Shown: positions 7,782 to 16,585, numbered from the stretch's first letter. The stretch is 26,311 nt of DNA from JAYVYM01 sp046593925 (GCA_046593925.1 JBKJQN010000015.1:1-26311), one strand, 5' to 3'. Translations and numbers: made by a program. The notes: generated by a model from the sequence alone, not told the origin.

Positions 7782-8440
7782 GCGGCACCTCCCAGAGCGG
7801 GGCTCAGGCCGAGGGAGGCAACGAGGCCGGCCAGTCGCGCACCGGGGGGTTGCAGTGCTGCGACCGCCGCGATGTCGTCGAGGCGGTCGATGTCGCGCTG
7901 CGGTGCCAGCGTCGTCGTGACAAGTCCGAGCGCGTCCAGCCGCTCGCGCTGGACACTGCCGGCCCGGTTGGTCGACATCGGTACGCCTTCGAACAGCGCG
8001 GGGGCGGGCTCACGCAGACCCAGCGCCCACCACCCGCCGTCCTCGGCGTGGCCGAGCACCGCCCCGGTGCCGGGGGTCAGCAGCGCGTCGAGCGCGCCGC
8101 GCAGCATCACCGTCGTCACCTGCGGGGTGTCCATCCCGATCAGCAGCATCGGTACCGGGAGCGCCGCGAACGCGTCGACGAAGGCGGCGTCCAGGCGCTC
8201 GGCCAGCGGACCGCCCCGCTGCGGCAGCACCTCGAAGCCACCGGGCAGCCAGCCTTCGGGGGAGCCGTCAAGCACCACGGTGCGCCGCGCGGTGGGGACG
8301 CCGCCGACCGCCGACAGGGTGTCGAGCAGGGCGGCCCGGGCGACCGCAGCCGCCTGCTCGGGGGCCAGCGGTGGGGTCAGGCGGGTTTTGGCCCGTCCCG
8401 GCAGCGGTTCCTTGGCCAGCACCAGCACCTGGGCGTACAC
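7778..8440 (-). CDS. DUF2064 / TIGR04282-family nucleotidyl- or glycosyltransferase-like protein
   Basis: A 220-residue protein beginning VYAQVLVLAKEPLPGRAKTRLTPPL. This is the CofC/MobA-like nucleotide-binding start of DUF2064 (TIGR04282, named for arsenosugar gene neighbourhoods). It also has LLIGMDTPQVT and VLGHAEDGGWWALGLREP. The GTG at 8440 is supported by AGGAG 8 nt upstream. It is the first gene of the operon ending at 4739. No arsenic gene or radical-SAM ArsS is visible in this window, so an arsenosugar role is not supported here. Confidence 0.87.
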   Translation of the reverse strand: MYAQVLVLAKEPLPGRAKTRLTPPLAPEQAAAVARAALLDTLSAVGGVPTARRTVVLDGSPEGWLPGGFEVLPQRGGPLAERLDAAFVDAFAALPVPMLLIGMDTPQVTTVMLRGALDALLTPGTGAVLGHAEDGGWWALGLREPAPALFEGVPMSTNRAGSVQRERLDALGLVTTTLAPQRDIDRLDDIAAVAALQPPGARLAGLVASLGLSPALGGAA

Positions 8441-8508
8441 GCGGGTTCTCCTGCTCGGTACGGGTGGAGGTGCCCCACGGTCTGGGCGGGGCTGCCAGTA
8501 CGACGCCG

Positions 8509-8544
8509 CGAGGCGCGGGTGGGGGCTACCCCACTCGCGCCTCG
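8509..8544 (-). terminator. Strong hairpin downstream of the lipoprotein gene
   Basis: A 16-bp stem (8509-8524 with 8529-8544, one G-T pair) has a 4-nt GCTA loop. It lies between the stop of the lipoprotein gene (8576) and the start of the DUF2064 gene (8440). It probably terminates the lipoprotein transcript and insulates the operon. There is no T-run, which is common in high-GC terminators. Confidence 0.65.
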
Positions 8545-8575
8545 CCGGATCGTGCTGCGTGCTACCTGTTACGGA

Positions 8576-9259
8576 CTAGCTGGTGGCGACGGCGATCTTC
8601 GCGACGCCGATCGGGAAGCCCTCGGTGAAGGCGGTCACGCCGAAAACCTTGTTGAGGGCGGCGGCTGCACCGGCGGTGAGCTTGACCGTCGTGCCCTCGA
8701 GGATGGCGTTGTTGCCCTCCATCGTCGGCGGGTACTTCAGGGTGCTGCCGTCGGCGATGAAGGTCGGCACGTTGTCGCCGAACTTCGCGCCGTCGACGGT
8801 GATGTCGGTGCGGATCTCGGACTTGCCCGCGTCGACGTCGAAGTTCTCCATCTTCACGACCTTGCCGCCGGCGGACAGCGTGATGCCCTGGCCGTCGTGC
8901 TTAATGACGCCGACGATGAACGGGTCGCTGCCGGTTGTGCCCTGCTTGTACAGAGTGACCGAGCCGCCGGTGATCGGGAAGATCAGCGAGCCGTCGACGA
9001 GCTTGGTGCCGCCGACGACGCCGGGGGTGACCTTGAGTGAGGTGAGGCCAGCGAGGAACTTCGGGTCCAGCTTGACCGTGGTGCTAACGCCCTTGGACAG
9101 GTCCTTCAGGTCGGCGAGCACCTGGGGGGTGGCTGCGGCGGCCGGGGACGCGGAGGTCGTCGAGGCGGTGCCGGTGCTGGCGTTGTTGCTGCCGCAAGCG
9201 GCGAGCGAGACAGTGAGCAGGCCGGCGAGGACGGCGGCGCTGAGCTTCGTGGAAGCCAT
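8576..9259 (-). CDS. Secreted lipoprotein, possibly HtaA-like
   Basis: A 227-residue protein with a lipoprotein signal: a basic start, a hydrophobic stretch, then lipobox LAAC with lipidated C22. An Ala/Ser/Thr linker follows. The mature part is beta-rich, with PITGGSVTLYKQG, GVIKHDGQGITLSAGGKVVKMENFDVDAGKSEIRTDITVDG and a C-terminal VKLTAGAAAALNKVFGVTAF. That last stretch resembles repeats in actinobacterial HtaA-like surface proteins, but the assignment is tentative. The ATG at 9259 has GGAAGGA about 11 nt upstream. It diverges from the beta-propeller lipoprotein gene at 9485. Confidence 0.82.
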   Translation of the reverse strand: MASTKLSAAVLAGLLTVSLAACGSNNASTGTASTTSASPAAAATPQVLADLKDLSKGVSTTVKLDPKFLAGLTSLKVTPGVVGGTKLVDGSLIFPITGGSVTLYKQGTTGSDPFIVGVIKHDGQGITLSAGGKVVKMENFDVDAGKSEIRTDITVDGAKFGDNVPTFIADGSTLKYPPTMEGNNAILEGTTVKLTAGAAAALNKVFGVTAFTEGFPIGVAKIAVATS

Positions 9260-9389
9260 GGTGGGTGGTTCCTTCCGGGGTCGGGGGGAGGTGCTGTGCG
9301 GTCTCAGTGGGGTATTCGCAGCATGGACGGAATCGGATGGGTCGCTGGATGTGACCTCGACCACGCTGGGCGACTGTGTGGTGGCTCAC

Positions 9390-9395
9390 AGTATA
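9390..9395 (-). promoter_or_regulatory. Possible -10 element for the lipoprotein gene
   Basis: The minus strand reads TATACT here, about 130 bp upstream of the lipoprotein start, within the 225-bp region between two divergent genes. No clear -35 is visible at normal spacing. Nothing else is recognised in that region. Confidence 0.3.
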
Positions 9396-9484
9396 GAACC
9401 TGGCGCGTCGAACGGCGCCTTGGCTAGCCTCTCGGCGCATCCCCAACATGATCTGAAGCGAACTCCCCTGACACCTGGAGCACC

Positions 9485-10498
9485 GTGCGACCGACCCTCC
9501 CGGTCCTGGCCGCGCTGGTCGCCGGCCTCCTGCTGGTGGGGTGCGGGGGGCCGACCGTCGGGCAGCCGAGCGCGCAGCCGGCACCGCTGCTCGCCGCCCC
9601 TGAACCCGCCCGTGCGGCCCCGCCGCAGACCGCTCCGGCGGGCGCGGTCGTCACGCTGGGTGGCGGCCGACCGGAGGGCCTGGTCGCCGACCCCGTGAGC
9701 GGCCTGGTCGTCGTCGCCCTGCGCGAGCCGGACCGGCTGGCTCTGTTCGACCCCGCCAAGGTGGCCGTCGTACGCATCGTGCCGGTGCCCGGGTCTGCAA
9801 GGCACCTGGAGCTGGCACCGCAGGGCGGCGCGGTGCTCGTGCCCGGCGAGGACACCGATCTGCTCGCCACCGTCAGCCTGCCGGGCGGAGCGGTGACCGG
9901 GACGGTCAAGGTCGGGAGGCAGCCGCACGACGTCGCTGTGCTGGCCGACGGTGACAGCTACGTCGCGGACGAGTTCGGCGGCTCGGTGTCCCTGGTGCGC
10001 GGCGGAGCGGTCGTCAAGACCTTCGCCGGCCTGCTGCAGCCCGGCGGCGCGAAGGGCAATGGTGACCTCGCCGCGGTCGTCGACGTGCGCGGGCGGCTGA
10101 CACACTTCTACCGCAGCGGGCAGGAGGTGGCGGTGCTGCCCTCCGGCGCCGGCCCGACACACGCGCTCGCCGCCGGCGCAGGGTTCCTGTACGTCGCCGA
10201 CACCACCGGCGGTCAGCTGCTCCGGTACGACACCACCGGGACGCCCCGCCAGACCGGCAGCACGGCTCTGCCCGGCCGCCCCTACGGCATGGCCTACGAC
10301 GCCGCCCGCGGCCTGGTCTACGTCACCGCGACCGAGCGCAACCTGCTCGTGCAGTACCGGGTGACGCCAACCGGCCTGGAGCAGGCGAAGAGCTGGCCCA
10401 CCGTGCGCGACGCGTACGACGTGGCCGTCGTGCCGGCGACCGGTCGGGTCGTGGTCGCCGGTGAGCTCGGCAGCGAGCTGCAGGTCATCGACCCGTGA
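9485..10498 (+). CDS. Lipoprotein with YncE/NHL-like beta-propeller
   Basis: A 337-residue protein. A signal peptide ends in lipobox LVGC with C20, followed by a Pro/Ala linker. The mature part has repeated propeller blades such as GRPEGLVADPVSGLVVVALREPDRLALFD, GRQPHDVAVLADGDSYVADEFGGSVSLV, GPTHALAAGAGFLYVADTTGGQLLRYD and GRPYGMAYDAARGLVYVTATERNLLVQY. Such proteins sit on the outer face of the membrane and usually mediate binding. It starts at the GTG at 9485 and overlaps the next gene by 4 bp (GTGA), so the two are probably coexpressed. Confidence 0.87.
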   Translation: MRPTLPVLAALVAGLLLVGCGGPTVGQPSAQPAPLLAAPEPARAAPPQTAPAGAVVTLGGGRPEGLVADPVSGLVVVALREPDRLALFDPAKVAVVRIVPVPGSARHLELAPQGGAVLVPGEDTDLLATVSLPGGAVTGTVKVGRQPHDVAVLADGDSYVADEFGGSVSLVRGGAVVKTFAGLLQPGGAKGNGDLAAVVDVRGRLTHFYRSGQEVAVLPSGAGPTHALAAGAGFLYVADTTGGQLLRYDTTGTPRQTGSTALPGRPYGMAYDAARGLVYVTATERNLLVQYRVTPTGLEQAKSWPTVRDAYDVAVVPATGRVVVAGELGSELQVIDP

Positions 10499-11841
10499 GC
10501 CGGCCGGCTCGTGCGGCGCTGGCCGGGCTGCTGCTGGCCGGCTTCGCCGAGGCGTGGCTCGCGCACGCCAGCGCCGCCCCCGGCGGCATCCTGACCCGCC
10601 GCTGGACGCTGTTCGCGGAGGTCGCCGGCATGTGGGGGGCGTACGCCGTCGCCCTGGTCTGCGTGCGCGGGCTGCCGAGGCGCACCGCGGTGGTGGCGGT
10701 GCTCGCCCTCGCGGTCGTGCTGCGCCTCGCGTCGGTCTCGACCAAGGCGCCGCTGTCGGACGACCTGTACCGCTACGCCTGGGACGGCACCGTGCAGTCC
10801 GCCGGCATCGACCCCTACCGCTACCCGCCCGACGCCGGTCAGCTGCGCGGGCTGCGCGAGGACTGGCTGTGGCCGCCGGCGCTCGCCGACCAGCCGCGGC
10901 AGACGCTGCTCAACCGGCCGAACGTCCCGACGATCTACCCGCCGGTGGCGGAGGCCTGGTTCTGGCTGGAGCACCAGCTGGTCCCGCTGTCGGCCCGCGA
11001 CCAGGGCTACGAGCTGGCCGGCCTGGGCCTGGACCTCGGTGTGCTTGCGGCCCTGCTCGCGCTGCTGCGGCGGGCCGGACGCGACCCGCGCGCCGTCGCG
11101 GTGTACGCCCTCGCCCCGCTGGCGGTGCTCGAGGCGGTGCAGAACGCACACGTCGACGTCCTGGCCGTGCTGTTCGTGCTCGGCGCGGTCGCGGCCGGCG
11201 CCCGGCGGCCGGTGCTGTCTGCAGCCGCGTTGACGGGGGCCGTGCTGGTCAAGGTCTACCCGGCGCTGCTGCTCCCGCTGCTGCTGCGCGGCCGCGGCAG
11301 CAGGGTGCGGGTGGTCGCTGTCGCGGCTGCGCTCGCCGGCCTGACGTACCTGCCGCACGTGCTCGTGGTCGGGTTCGACGTGATCGGCTACCTCCCCGGC
11401 TATCTGCAGGAGGAGCGCTACGGCGAGGGCACCCGGTACCTGCTGGTCGGGCTGCTCGGGCTGACCGGCACGCCGGCCACCGTCGTGGTCGTCCTGGCGC
11501 TCGGCGGCGTGTCGGCGTACCTGCTGCGCAGTGAGATGCCACTACCGCAGGCGGGCGTACGGCTGCTCGTCGCGGTGTTCCTGCTCACCACCCCCGTACA
11601 GCCCTGGTACGCCCTGCTGCTGCTCGCCCTGGTCGTGCTGACCGGCGACTGGTGGGCCGTGCCGGTCGCGGTCGCGGCCTACCCGCTGTTCTTCGCCACG
11701 ATCCTGGACGGCCCCGCGGTCACCGTCGGGCGGCTGTCGTACGGCGTGGCGGGGCTGGTCGTCCTCGCGGCAGCTCTGGGTAGCCGTCAGCGGGGGGCGG
11801 CCGTCGCCGGGCCGGGCGCAGAGCTGCCAAGCGCCGGGTAG
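10495..11841 (+). CDS. DUF2029/GT87-like polytopic mannosyltransferase
   Basis: A 448-residue protein with about ten or more hydrophobic helices. The early loop SDDLYRYAWDGTVQSAGIDPYRYPP is typical of GT-C fold, polyprenyl-phosphate-sugar-dependent enzymes of the DUF2029/GT87 type. VPTIYPPVAEAWF and the later TTPVQPWYALLLLAL also fit. It would add a sugar on the outer membrane face. The GTG at 10495 overlaps the propeller gene. Its last 55 bp overlap the 3' end of the convergent GT39-like gene. Confidence 0.88.
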   Translation: MSRPARAALAGLLLAGFAEAWLAHASAAPGGILTRRWTLFAEVAGMWGAYAVALVCVRGLPRRTAVVAVLALAVVLRLASVSTKAPLSDDLYRYAWDGTVQSAGIDPYRYPPDAGQLRGLREDWLWPPALADQPRQTLLNRPNVPTIYPPVAEAWFWLEHQLVPLSARDQGYELAGLGLDLGVLAALLALLRRAGRDPRAVAVYALAPLAVLEAVQNAHVDVLAVLFVLGAVAAGARRPVLSAAALTGAVLVKVYPALLLPLLLRGRGSRVRVVAVAAALAGLTYLPHVLVVGFDVIGYLPGYLQEERYGEGTRYLLVGLLGLTGTPATVVVVLALGGVSAYLLRSEMPLPQAGVRLLVAVFLLTTPVQPWYALLLLALVVLTGDWWAVPVAVAAYPLFFATILDGPAVTVGRLSYGVAGLVVLAAALGSRQRGAAVAGPGAELPSAG

Positions 11842-13373
11842 CGCGTCACGGCCTGCTGCTCGTCGTAGTCGCCGCTCTGCCTTTGGACTGCCTCGCCGCG
11901 CCCACGCAGGTCGACCAGGGCGTCGGCGAGCTGCGCGCACTGACTGCCGAAGGTCAGGTAGCCGGCCGCGCTGACCAGCCACAGCGCACCGGGGGTGCGG
12001 GCAGCCAGGTCGCGGGCGAACGTCGTCGGTGATGCGGTGGCGTTGCGCTCGGCGTAGTCCACCCAGTCGACGAGCTCAGGTGCAGCGAAGCTCGGGTAGA
12101 CGACCTGGTCGGTGCCGGCCGGCAGCAGCCGGCTGACGGCCGGACCGAGCTGGTCGGGGCAGTACGCGACGACGTCTTCCGGCCCGAGCCCCGCCCGCAG
12201 GGCCGCGGCGACCACCCCCGCCTGGGTGCGCCGGGTCGAGGTCAGCTGCGGCAGCGACGACAGCAGTCCCGACACCGCGACCAGGGCCAGCGCGATGGTC
12301 CTGGCCCGCGGCGGTAGGGCGCGCAGCCCGAGCGCGGCCAGCAGCAGCGCCGGGATGACGGCAACCGAGCTGTAGCGAGGCACGTAGCCGGCGGAGACCA
12401 CCCTGCCGACGACCAGGCCGAGCACCAGGGTGCCCACCGAGCCGGCCAGCAGCAGCAGCGCGGTGCGCTCGACCCTGGTCCCGAGCACGACGGTGCAGCC
12501 CTGCCTGCTGCCGACCAGCGCGAGCACCGACAGGCCGAGCAGCAGCAGGGTCAGGACCACGGCCGGGCCGCCGCCGCCGCCGGCCCAGCCGGTCAGGGAG
12601 TACCAGACATCGACAAGCGCGGGGGCCGGCGCCCACGGCGTGCCCGTTCGCCGCACCTGGAACAGGAACGTCGGCAGCCACGGTACGAACAGCACGCCGC
12701 CGGCGGCCATCGCCCCGAGCACCCGGTAGGCCGACCGGTCGCCGCGCCGGGCCAGGCCCAGCAGCACCAGCGCGGTCGCTGCCAGCAGGAAGAAGCCCCA
12801 GTAGTGGGTGAGTGCCAGCAGGCCGCTGATCAGCGCCACCGGCATCAGCCGAGGAAGCGAAGGACGCTCCAGGGCGCGCAGCACGGCGAGCAGCCCGGCG
12901 ACGCTGAGCAGCTGCAGCAGGGCGTACATCCGGGTCTCGGTGGCGTACCGGACCGCGAACGGGCTGACTGCCAGCAGCAGCAGTGCCGCGCGGCCGGTCG
13001 CCGGGCCGCCGAGCCGGCGACCAGCCAGTCGCACCAGCGGCAGTGCGGCGACCGACAGCACGGTCGACAGCGCGCGGACCGCGGTGTCGGAGCTGCCGAA
13101 CACGGCGATCCAGGCGTGCAGCAGCAGGTAGTACACCGGCGGCGAGCCGTCGCGGCGCAACGCGTCGAGCAGCTCGGGTACCGGCCGACGCGCGATGCCG
13201 AGTGACAGCGCTTCGTCCAGCCACAGGGCGCTGGGCGAATGCAGCCGGGCGAGCACCCCGAGCAGCACCGCGAGCCCGAGCAACAGCCCCGCCGGGGTCG
13301 GCAGACCCCTGCCGCGACGACCCGCGACACGCGCCACCGGCCGACGACTCGGCGCGGCAGCAGCGGTGCTCAT
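11787..13373 (-). CDS. ArnT/PMT-type (GT39/GT83-like) integral membrane glycosyltransferase
   Basis: A 528-residue protein with about eleven membrane helices. The first external loop has SALWLDEALSLGIARRP with the acidic DE pair of the PMT_2 superfamily. GSPPVYYLLLHAWIAVFGSSDTAVRALS and YATETRMYALLQLLSVAG follow, as in family members. The C-terminal part is soluble. Like its neighbours it should use a lipid-phosphate sugar donor outside the membrane. It starts at the ATG at 13373, only 8 bp from the start of the divergent PIG-V-like gene. Confidence 0.9.
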   Translation of the reverse strand: MSTAAAAPSRRPVARVAGRRGRGLPTPAGLLLGLAVLLGVLARLHSPSALWLDEALSLGIARRPVPELLDALRRDGSPPVYYLLLHAWIAVFGSSDTAVRALSTVLSVAALPLVRLAGRRLGGPATGRAALLLLAVSPFAVRYATETRMYALLQLLSVAGLLAVLRALERPSLPRLMPVALISGLLALTHYWGFFLLAATALVLLGLARRGDRSAYRVLGAMAAGGVLFVPWLPTFLFQVRRTGTPWAPAPALVDVWYSLTGWAGGGGGPAVVLTLLLLGLSVLALVGSRQGCTVVLGTRVERTALLLLAGSVGTLVLGLVVGRVVSAGYVPRYSSVAVIPALLLAALGLRALPPRARTIALALVAVSGLLSSLPQLTSTRRTQAGVVAAALRAGLGPEDVVAYCPDQLGPAVSRLLPAGTDQVVYPSFAAPELVDWVDYAERNATASPTTFARDLAARTPGALWLVSAAGYLTFGSQCAQLADALVDLRGRGEAVQRQSGDYDEQQAVTRYPALGSSAPGPATAAPR

Positions 13374-13381
13374 ACGCTCTT

Positions 13382-14560
13382 ATGATGCCCGTCGAGGTCG
13401 CGCCGCGCCCGCCCGGGTCCCCGGCGGTCGGCTGGACCCACCTCGGGCTCGGGAGCCGGTGGCGCGAGGGGCTGGTCGCCCTGCCGTGGCGGCCGGTCCT
13501 GGTGTCGTTCGTGGCCGCCCGGGTCGTGGTGCTGCTGGCGCTGGGTGCCGCTCAGCTGCTGCACGTGTTCGACGCCCAGCTGCGCACCGAGGGGCTGCTG
13601 GGCTGGGACGCCCGCTGGTACCACCTGATCGCCGCGCACGGCTACGCCGACCTGCCGACGGAGGCGCTGCGGTTCTTCCCGCTGTTGCCGCTGCTCGCTC
13701 GCGCCCTGTCGCCGCTCCTGCTGGGCACCGAGGGGGCCGCCCTGCTCGTGCTGTCCAACGCCGGGGCCGTCGCCTTCGGCCTGGTGCTGCACCGGCTGGT
13801 CCTGCGTGAGGGCTTGGGCCGGCCGGTCGCCGACCGCGCCGTCTGGGCGGCCGCCTTCGCTCCAGCGGCGTTCGTGCAGGTCATGGGTTACACCGAGCCG
13901 CTGTTCGGCGCCCTGGTCTGCGGCCTGCTGCTGGCCGCCCGCAACCGCCGCTGGTGGGTCGTCGCCGGGCTCGGGCTGCTCGCCGGCGGGCTGCGGCCGC
14001 CCGGGGTCGTGCTCGCCGCCGTGGTACTTGTCGAGGCGTTGCCGGGGCTGCGCGCCGCTGCCGCCCGCGAGGTCGCCGCCCGTGCGGTCGCGGTGGCGGC
14101 GCCCGCCGTCGGGCTGGGCGGGTACCTGCTCTGGGTCGCTGTCACCCGAGGTGACGCGCTGCTGCCCTTCAGGGTCCAGGCAGTGCCGGGCCTGCGCGGT
14201 GGGGCTTTCGTCGACCCCGTGCCGGGGGCGCTGCAGGGGCTGCACGGGCTGCTCACCGGTTCCCTGGAGGGCTCGGGCCTGCACGTGCTGTGGGCGGGCC
14301 TGTCGATCGGACTGCTGCTGGTCGTGGCGCGCCGGCTGCCGACGTCCTACGCGGTGCTGGGGGGGCTGACGGTGCTGCTCGCGGTCACGGCGCGCGGCAT
14401 GACCAGTTTCGAGCGCTACGCCGGAAACGCGGTTCCGCTGCTGATCGCTGCGGCCATTGTCACAGGTGGACCGAGGGTCCGATCCATTACTGTTGTCCTA
14501 GCTCCCATGCTGCTGGGTGCGTACGCCGTGACGGCGTTCCTGCACCGGTACGTCCCCTGA
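13382..14560 (+). CDS. PIG-V-like mannosyltransferase, polytopic membrane protein
   Basis: A 392-residue protein with about ten membrane helices. The first loop GLLGWDARWYHLIAAHGYADLP and RFFPLLPLLARAL match the WD and FP-x-P motifs of the PIG-V/COG5542 family, GT-C enzymes using polyprenyl-phosphate mannose. QVMGYTEPLFGALVCGLLLAAR and GGLRPPGVVLAAVV also fit. Two adjacent ATG codons (13382, 13385) are the only nearby starts. They overlap TATGAT (13381-13386) and leave no room for a leader, so the message may be leaderless or the promoter may lie in the opposing gene. Confidence 0.87.
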   Translation: MMPVEVAPRPPGSPAVGWTHLGLGSRWREGLVALPWRPVLVSFVAARVVVLLALGAAQLLHVFDAQLRTEGLLGWDARWYHLIAAHGYADLPTEALRFFPLLPLLARALSPLLLGTEGAALLVLSNAGAVAFGLVLHRLVLREGLGRPVADRAVWAAAFAPAAFVQVMGYTEPLFGALVCGLLLAARNRRWWVVAGLGLLAGGLRPPGVVLAAVVLVEALPGLRAAAAREVAARAVAVAAPAVGLGGYLLWVAVTRGDALLPFRVQAVPGLRGGAFVDPVPGALQGLHGLLTGSLEGSGLHVLWAGLSIGLLLVVARRLPTSYAVLGGLTVLLAVTARGMTSFERYAGNAVPLLIAAAIVTGGPRVRSITVVLAPMLLGAYAVTAFLHRYVP

Positions 14561-14660
14561 CCACCGACCGTCAGGCGGTTGGCGGGCCTTGGATGGGGAA
14601 GCCGTCTGGGCAGGAGATCCCTCCCTCAGGCAGGTGGGACGTCACAGACAAGGAGCGTGC

Positions 14661-16178
14661 GTGTCGAGCACCCGACCCACGGATCACGGGCCCGTCGTCG
14701 TCATCGGAGCCGGGCCCGCGGGCCTGACGGCCGCCTACGAGCTCGGCAAGGCCGGGGTTCAGGCGGTGGTCCTCGAGGGCACCGACGTGGTCGGTGGCAT
14801 CAGCCGTACGGTCGAGCGTGACGGCTGGCGCTTCGACATCGGCGGCCACCGCTTCTTCACCAAGGTGCCCGAGGTCGAGGCGCTATGGCACGAGATCCTG
14901 CCGGCCGACGAGTTCCTGCTGCGGCCGCGGATGAGCCGCATCTACTACCGCGGCAAGCTGTTCGACTACCCGCTGAAGGCCGGCAACGCGCTGGGCAACC
15001 TGGGCCTGCTCGAGGCGCTCAAGTGCGTGTTGTCGTACGTGATGGTGCGCATCCGGCCGCCGAAGGACCAGACCAACTTCGAGGGTTGGGTGGCCGCTCG
15101 CTTCGGCTGGCGGCTGTACCGGATCTTCTTCAAGACCTACACTGAGAAGGTGTGGGGGGTGCCCGCGACCGAGATTCAGGCTGACTGGGCGGCGCAGCGC
15201 ATCAAGAATCTGTCGCTGCTGACTGCGGTGTTGAATGCGCTGATGCCCAAGCGCAACCAGAAGGATATCGCCTCGCTGATCGAGGAGTTCCAGTACCCGA
15301 AGTTCGGCCCCGGCCTCATGTGGGAGCGCGCCCGCGAGCACGTCGAGGGCTTTGGCGGCACCGTACTGATGGAGTCCAAGGTCACGCGTATCGAGCGTGA
15401 CGACAGCGGCGCGACCGACGTGGTGGCCCGGACCTGCGATGGCGAGATGCGGCTGTCGGTGCGGCACGTGGTGTCCTCGATGCCGATCAGCAGCCTGGTG
15501 CGCGTGATGGACCCGCCGGCGCCGGCCGAGGTGTTGGCTGCCGCCAACGACCTGCGCTACCGCGACTTCCTCACCGTTGCGCTGGTTGTCCCGGAGAGCT
15601 TCAGCTTTCCGGACAACTGGATCTACATCCACTCGCCCGAGGTCCGGGTCGGCCGGATCCAGAACTTCGGCTCCTGGTCGCCGTACCTGGTCAAGGACGG
15701 CCGAACCTGCCTGGGCCTGGAGTACTTCGTCAACCAGCACGACGACCTCTGGGACAGCAGCGACGAGGAGCTGATCGCGCTGGCGCAGAAGGAGATCTCG
15801 TCGCTGGGGCTGGTCACCGGTGATGTCTTCGAGGCGGGCTACGTCGTACGGATGCCCAAGGCCTACCCGGTGTACGACGAGTTCTACAGGGGCAACGTCG
15901 ACGTGATCCGCGGCTGGCTCGCGGAGGCGGTCCCGAACGTGCACCCGGTCGGGCGCAATGGCATGCACCGCTACAACAACGCCGACCACAGCATGATGAC
16001 CGCGCTGCTCACCGCGCAGAACATCCTCGGCGCCGACCCGCCGCACGACGTCTGGGACGTCAACGTCGAGGAGGACTACCACGAGGAGCAGCGCACGCCG
16101 GTCGCCGGTACGCCGGTCGGAACCGGCCGCGACGCACCGGTTCTGCCCCGCAGCGCCACCACCCGGGCCGCTGCCTGA
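14661..16178 (+). CDS. FAD-dependent oxidoreductase, UDP-galactopyranose mutase / protoporphyrinogen oxidase-like
   Basis: A 505-residue flavoprotein. The N-terminus has VVVIGAGPAGLTAAYELGKAG (dinucleotide-binding GxGxxG), then LEGTDVVGGISRTVERDGWRFDIGGHRFFTK, the FAD-binding pattern of the COG1232/Glf-like group. The C-terminus has GRNGMHRYNNADHSMMTALLTAQNIL, which closes the FAD site. The GTG at 14661 is chosen for AAGGAG 6 nt upstream. It lies downstream of three membrane glycosyltransferases on the same or opposite strand, consistent with cell-surface sugar metabolism. The exact reaction is not readable, and a mutase or a desaturase-type oxidase are both possible. Confidence 0.88.
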   Translation: MSSTRPTDHGPVVVIGAGPAGLTAAYELGKAGVQAVVLEGTDVVGGISRTVERDGWRFDIGGHRFFTKVPEVEALWHEILPADEFLLRPRMSRIYYRGKLFDYPLKAGNALGNLGLLEALKCVLSYVMVRIRPPKDQTNFEGWVAARFGWRLYRIFFKTYTEKVWGVPATEIQADWAAQRIKNLSLLTAVLNALMPKRNQKDIASLIEEFQYPKFGPGLMWERAREHVEGFGGTVLMESKVTRIERDDSGATDVVARTCDGEMRLSVRHVVSSMPISSLVRVMDPPAPAEVLAAANDLRYRDFLTVALVVPESFSFPDNWIYIHSPEVRVGRIQNFGSWSPYLVKDGRTCLGLEYFVNQHDDLWDSSDEELIALAQKEISSLGLVTGDVFEAGYVVRMPKAYPVYDEFYRGNVDVIRGWLAEAVPNVHPVGRNGMHRYNNADHSMMTALLTAQNILGADPPHDVWDVNVEEDYHEEQRTPVAGTPVGTGRDAPVLPRSATTRAAA

Positions 16179-16199
16179 CGCGAGCTGTCCGACGCCCCG

Positions 16200-16585
16200 G
16201 CGGCGACAGGCTGCGGGACGTCGGGCATGGCGACCAGCCACTGGCTGTCCCCGAGCGACTGGCTCGGGGACGGTGTCCGCGTCGAGGAAGACCAGGACTC
16301 CGGCGGTCGGGACGGCGGCTCCGAGGTGCGGGCGGCGGCGGCCCGGGACCCACGGCCGCCCTGCCGGACCGGTCGCTCCGGCGGTGACGGCACCAGGGCG
16401 TCGCCGGCGGTCCGCGCAGGCGGCCGGCCGAGCTCACGGTGCGCCTCGTGGTGTCCATCAGCGGGGCGAGGGTGCCGAGGTCGACCCCACCCGCTTCTGG
16501 CGGGGCTGGACAACAGCTGGGGCAGGAGCTGCGACCCGACGTTGCCGGTCGCGCCCGTGACGACGATGCGCCTGCCGGGCAGGTT
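16200..16585 (-). pseudogene. Decayed remnants: SDR N-terminus and GT2-like fragment
   Basis: This 438-bp gap (16186-16624) has no intact gene. On the minus strand, near 16493-16582, it encodes PGRRIVVTGATGNVGSQLLPQLLSSP, a clear SDR N-terminal Rossmann start that then loses the frame. In another minus frame, near 16258-16330, it encodes GVLVFLDADTVPEP, typical of the DxD region of a family 2 glycosyltransferase. Neither extends into a full domain. I read this as the eroded remains of two sugar-metabolism genes; the GT2 part is less certain. Confidence 0.4.

Noticed and set aside
7778..8440. Arsenosugar biosynthesis from the TIGR04282-type protein
   Set aside because: No ArsM-type arsenite methyltransferase signature, ArsS or other ars gene is visible, and the neighbouring methyltransferase lacks an obvious arsenic-binding Cys set.
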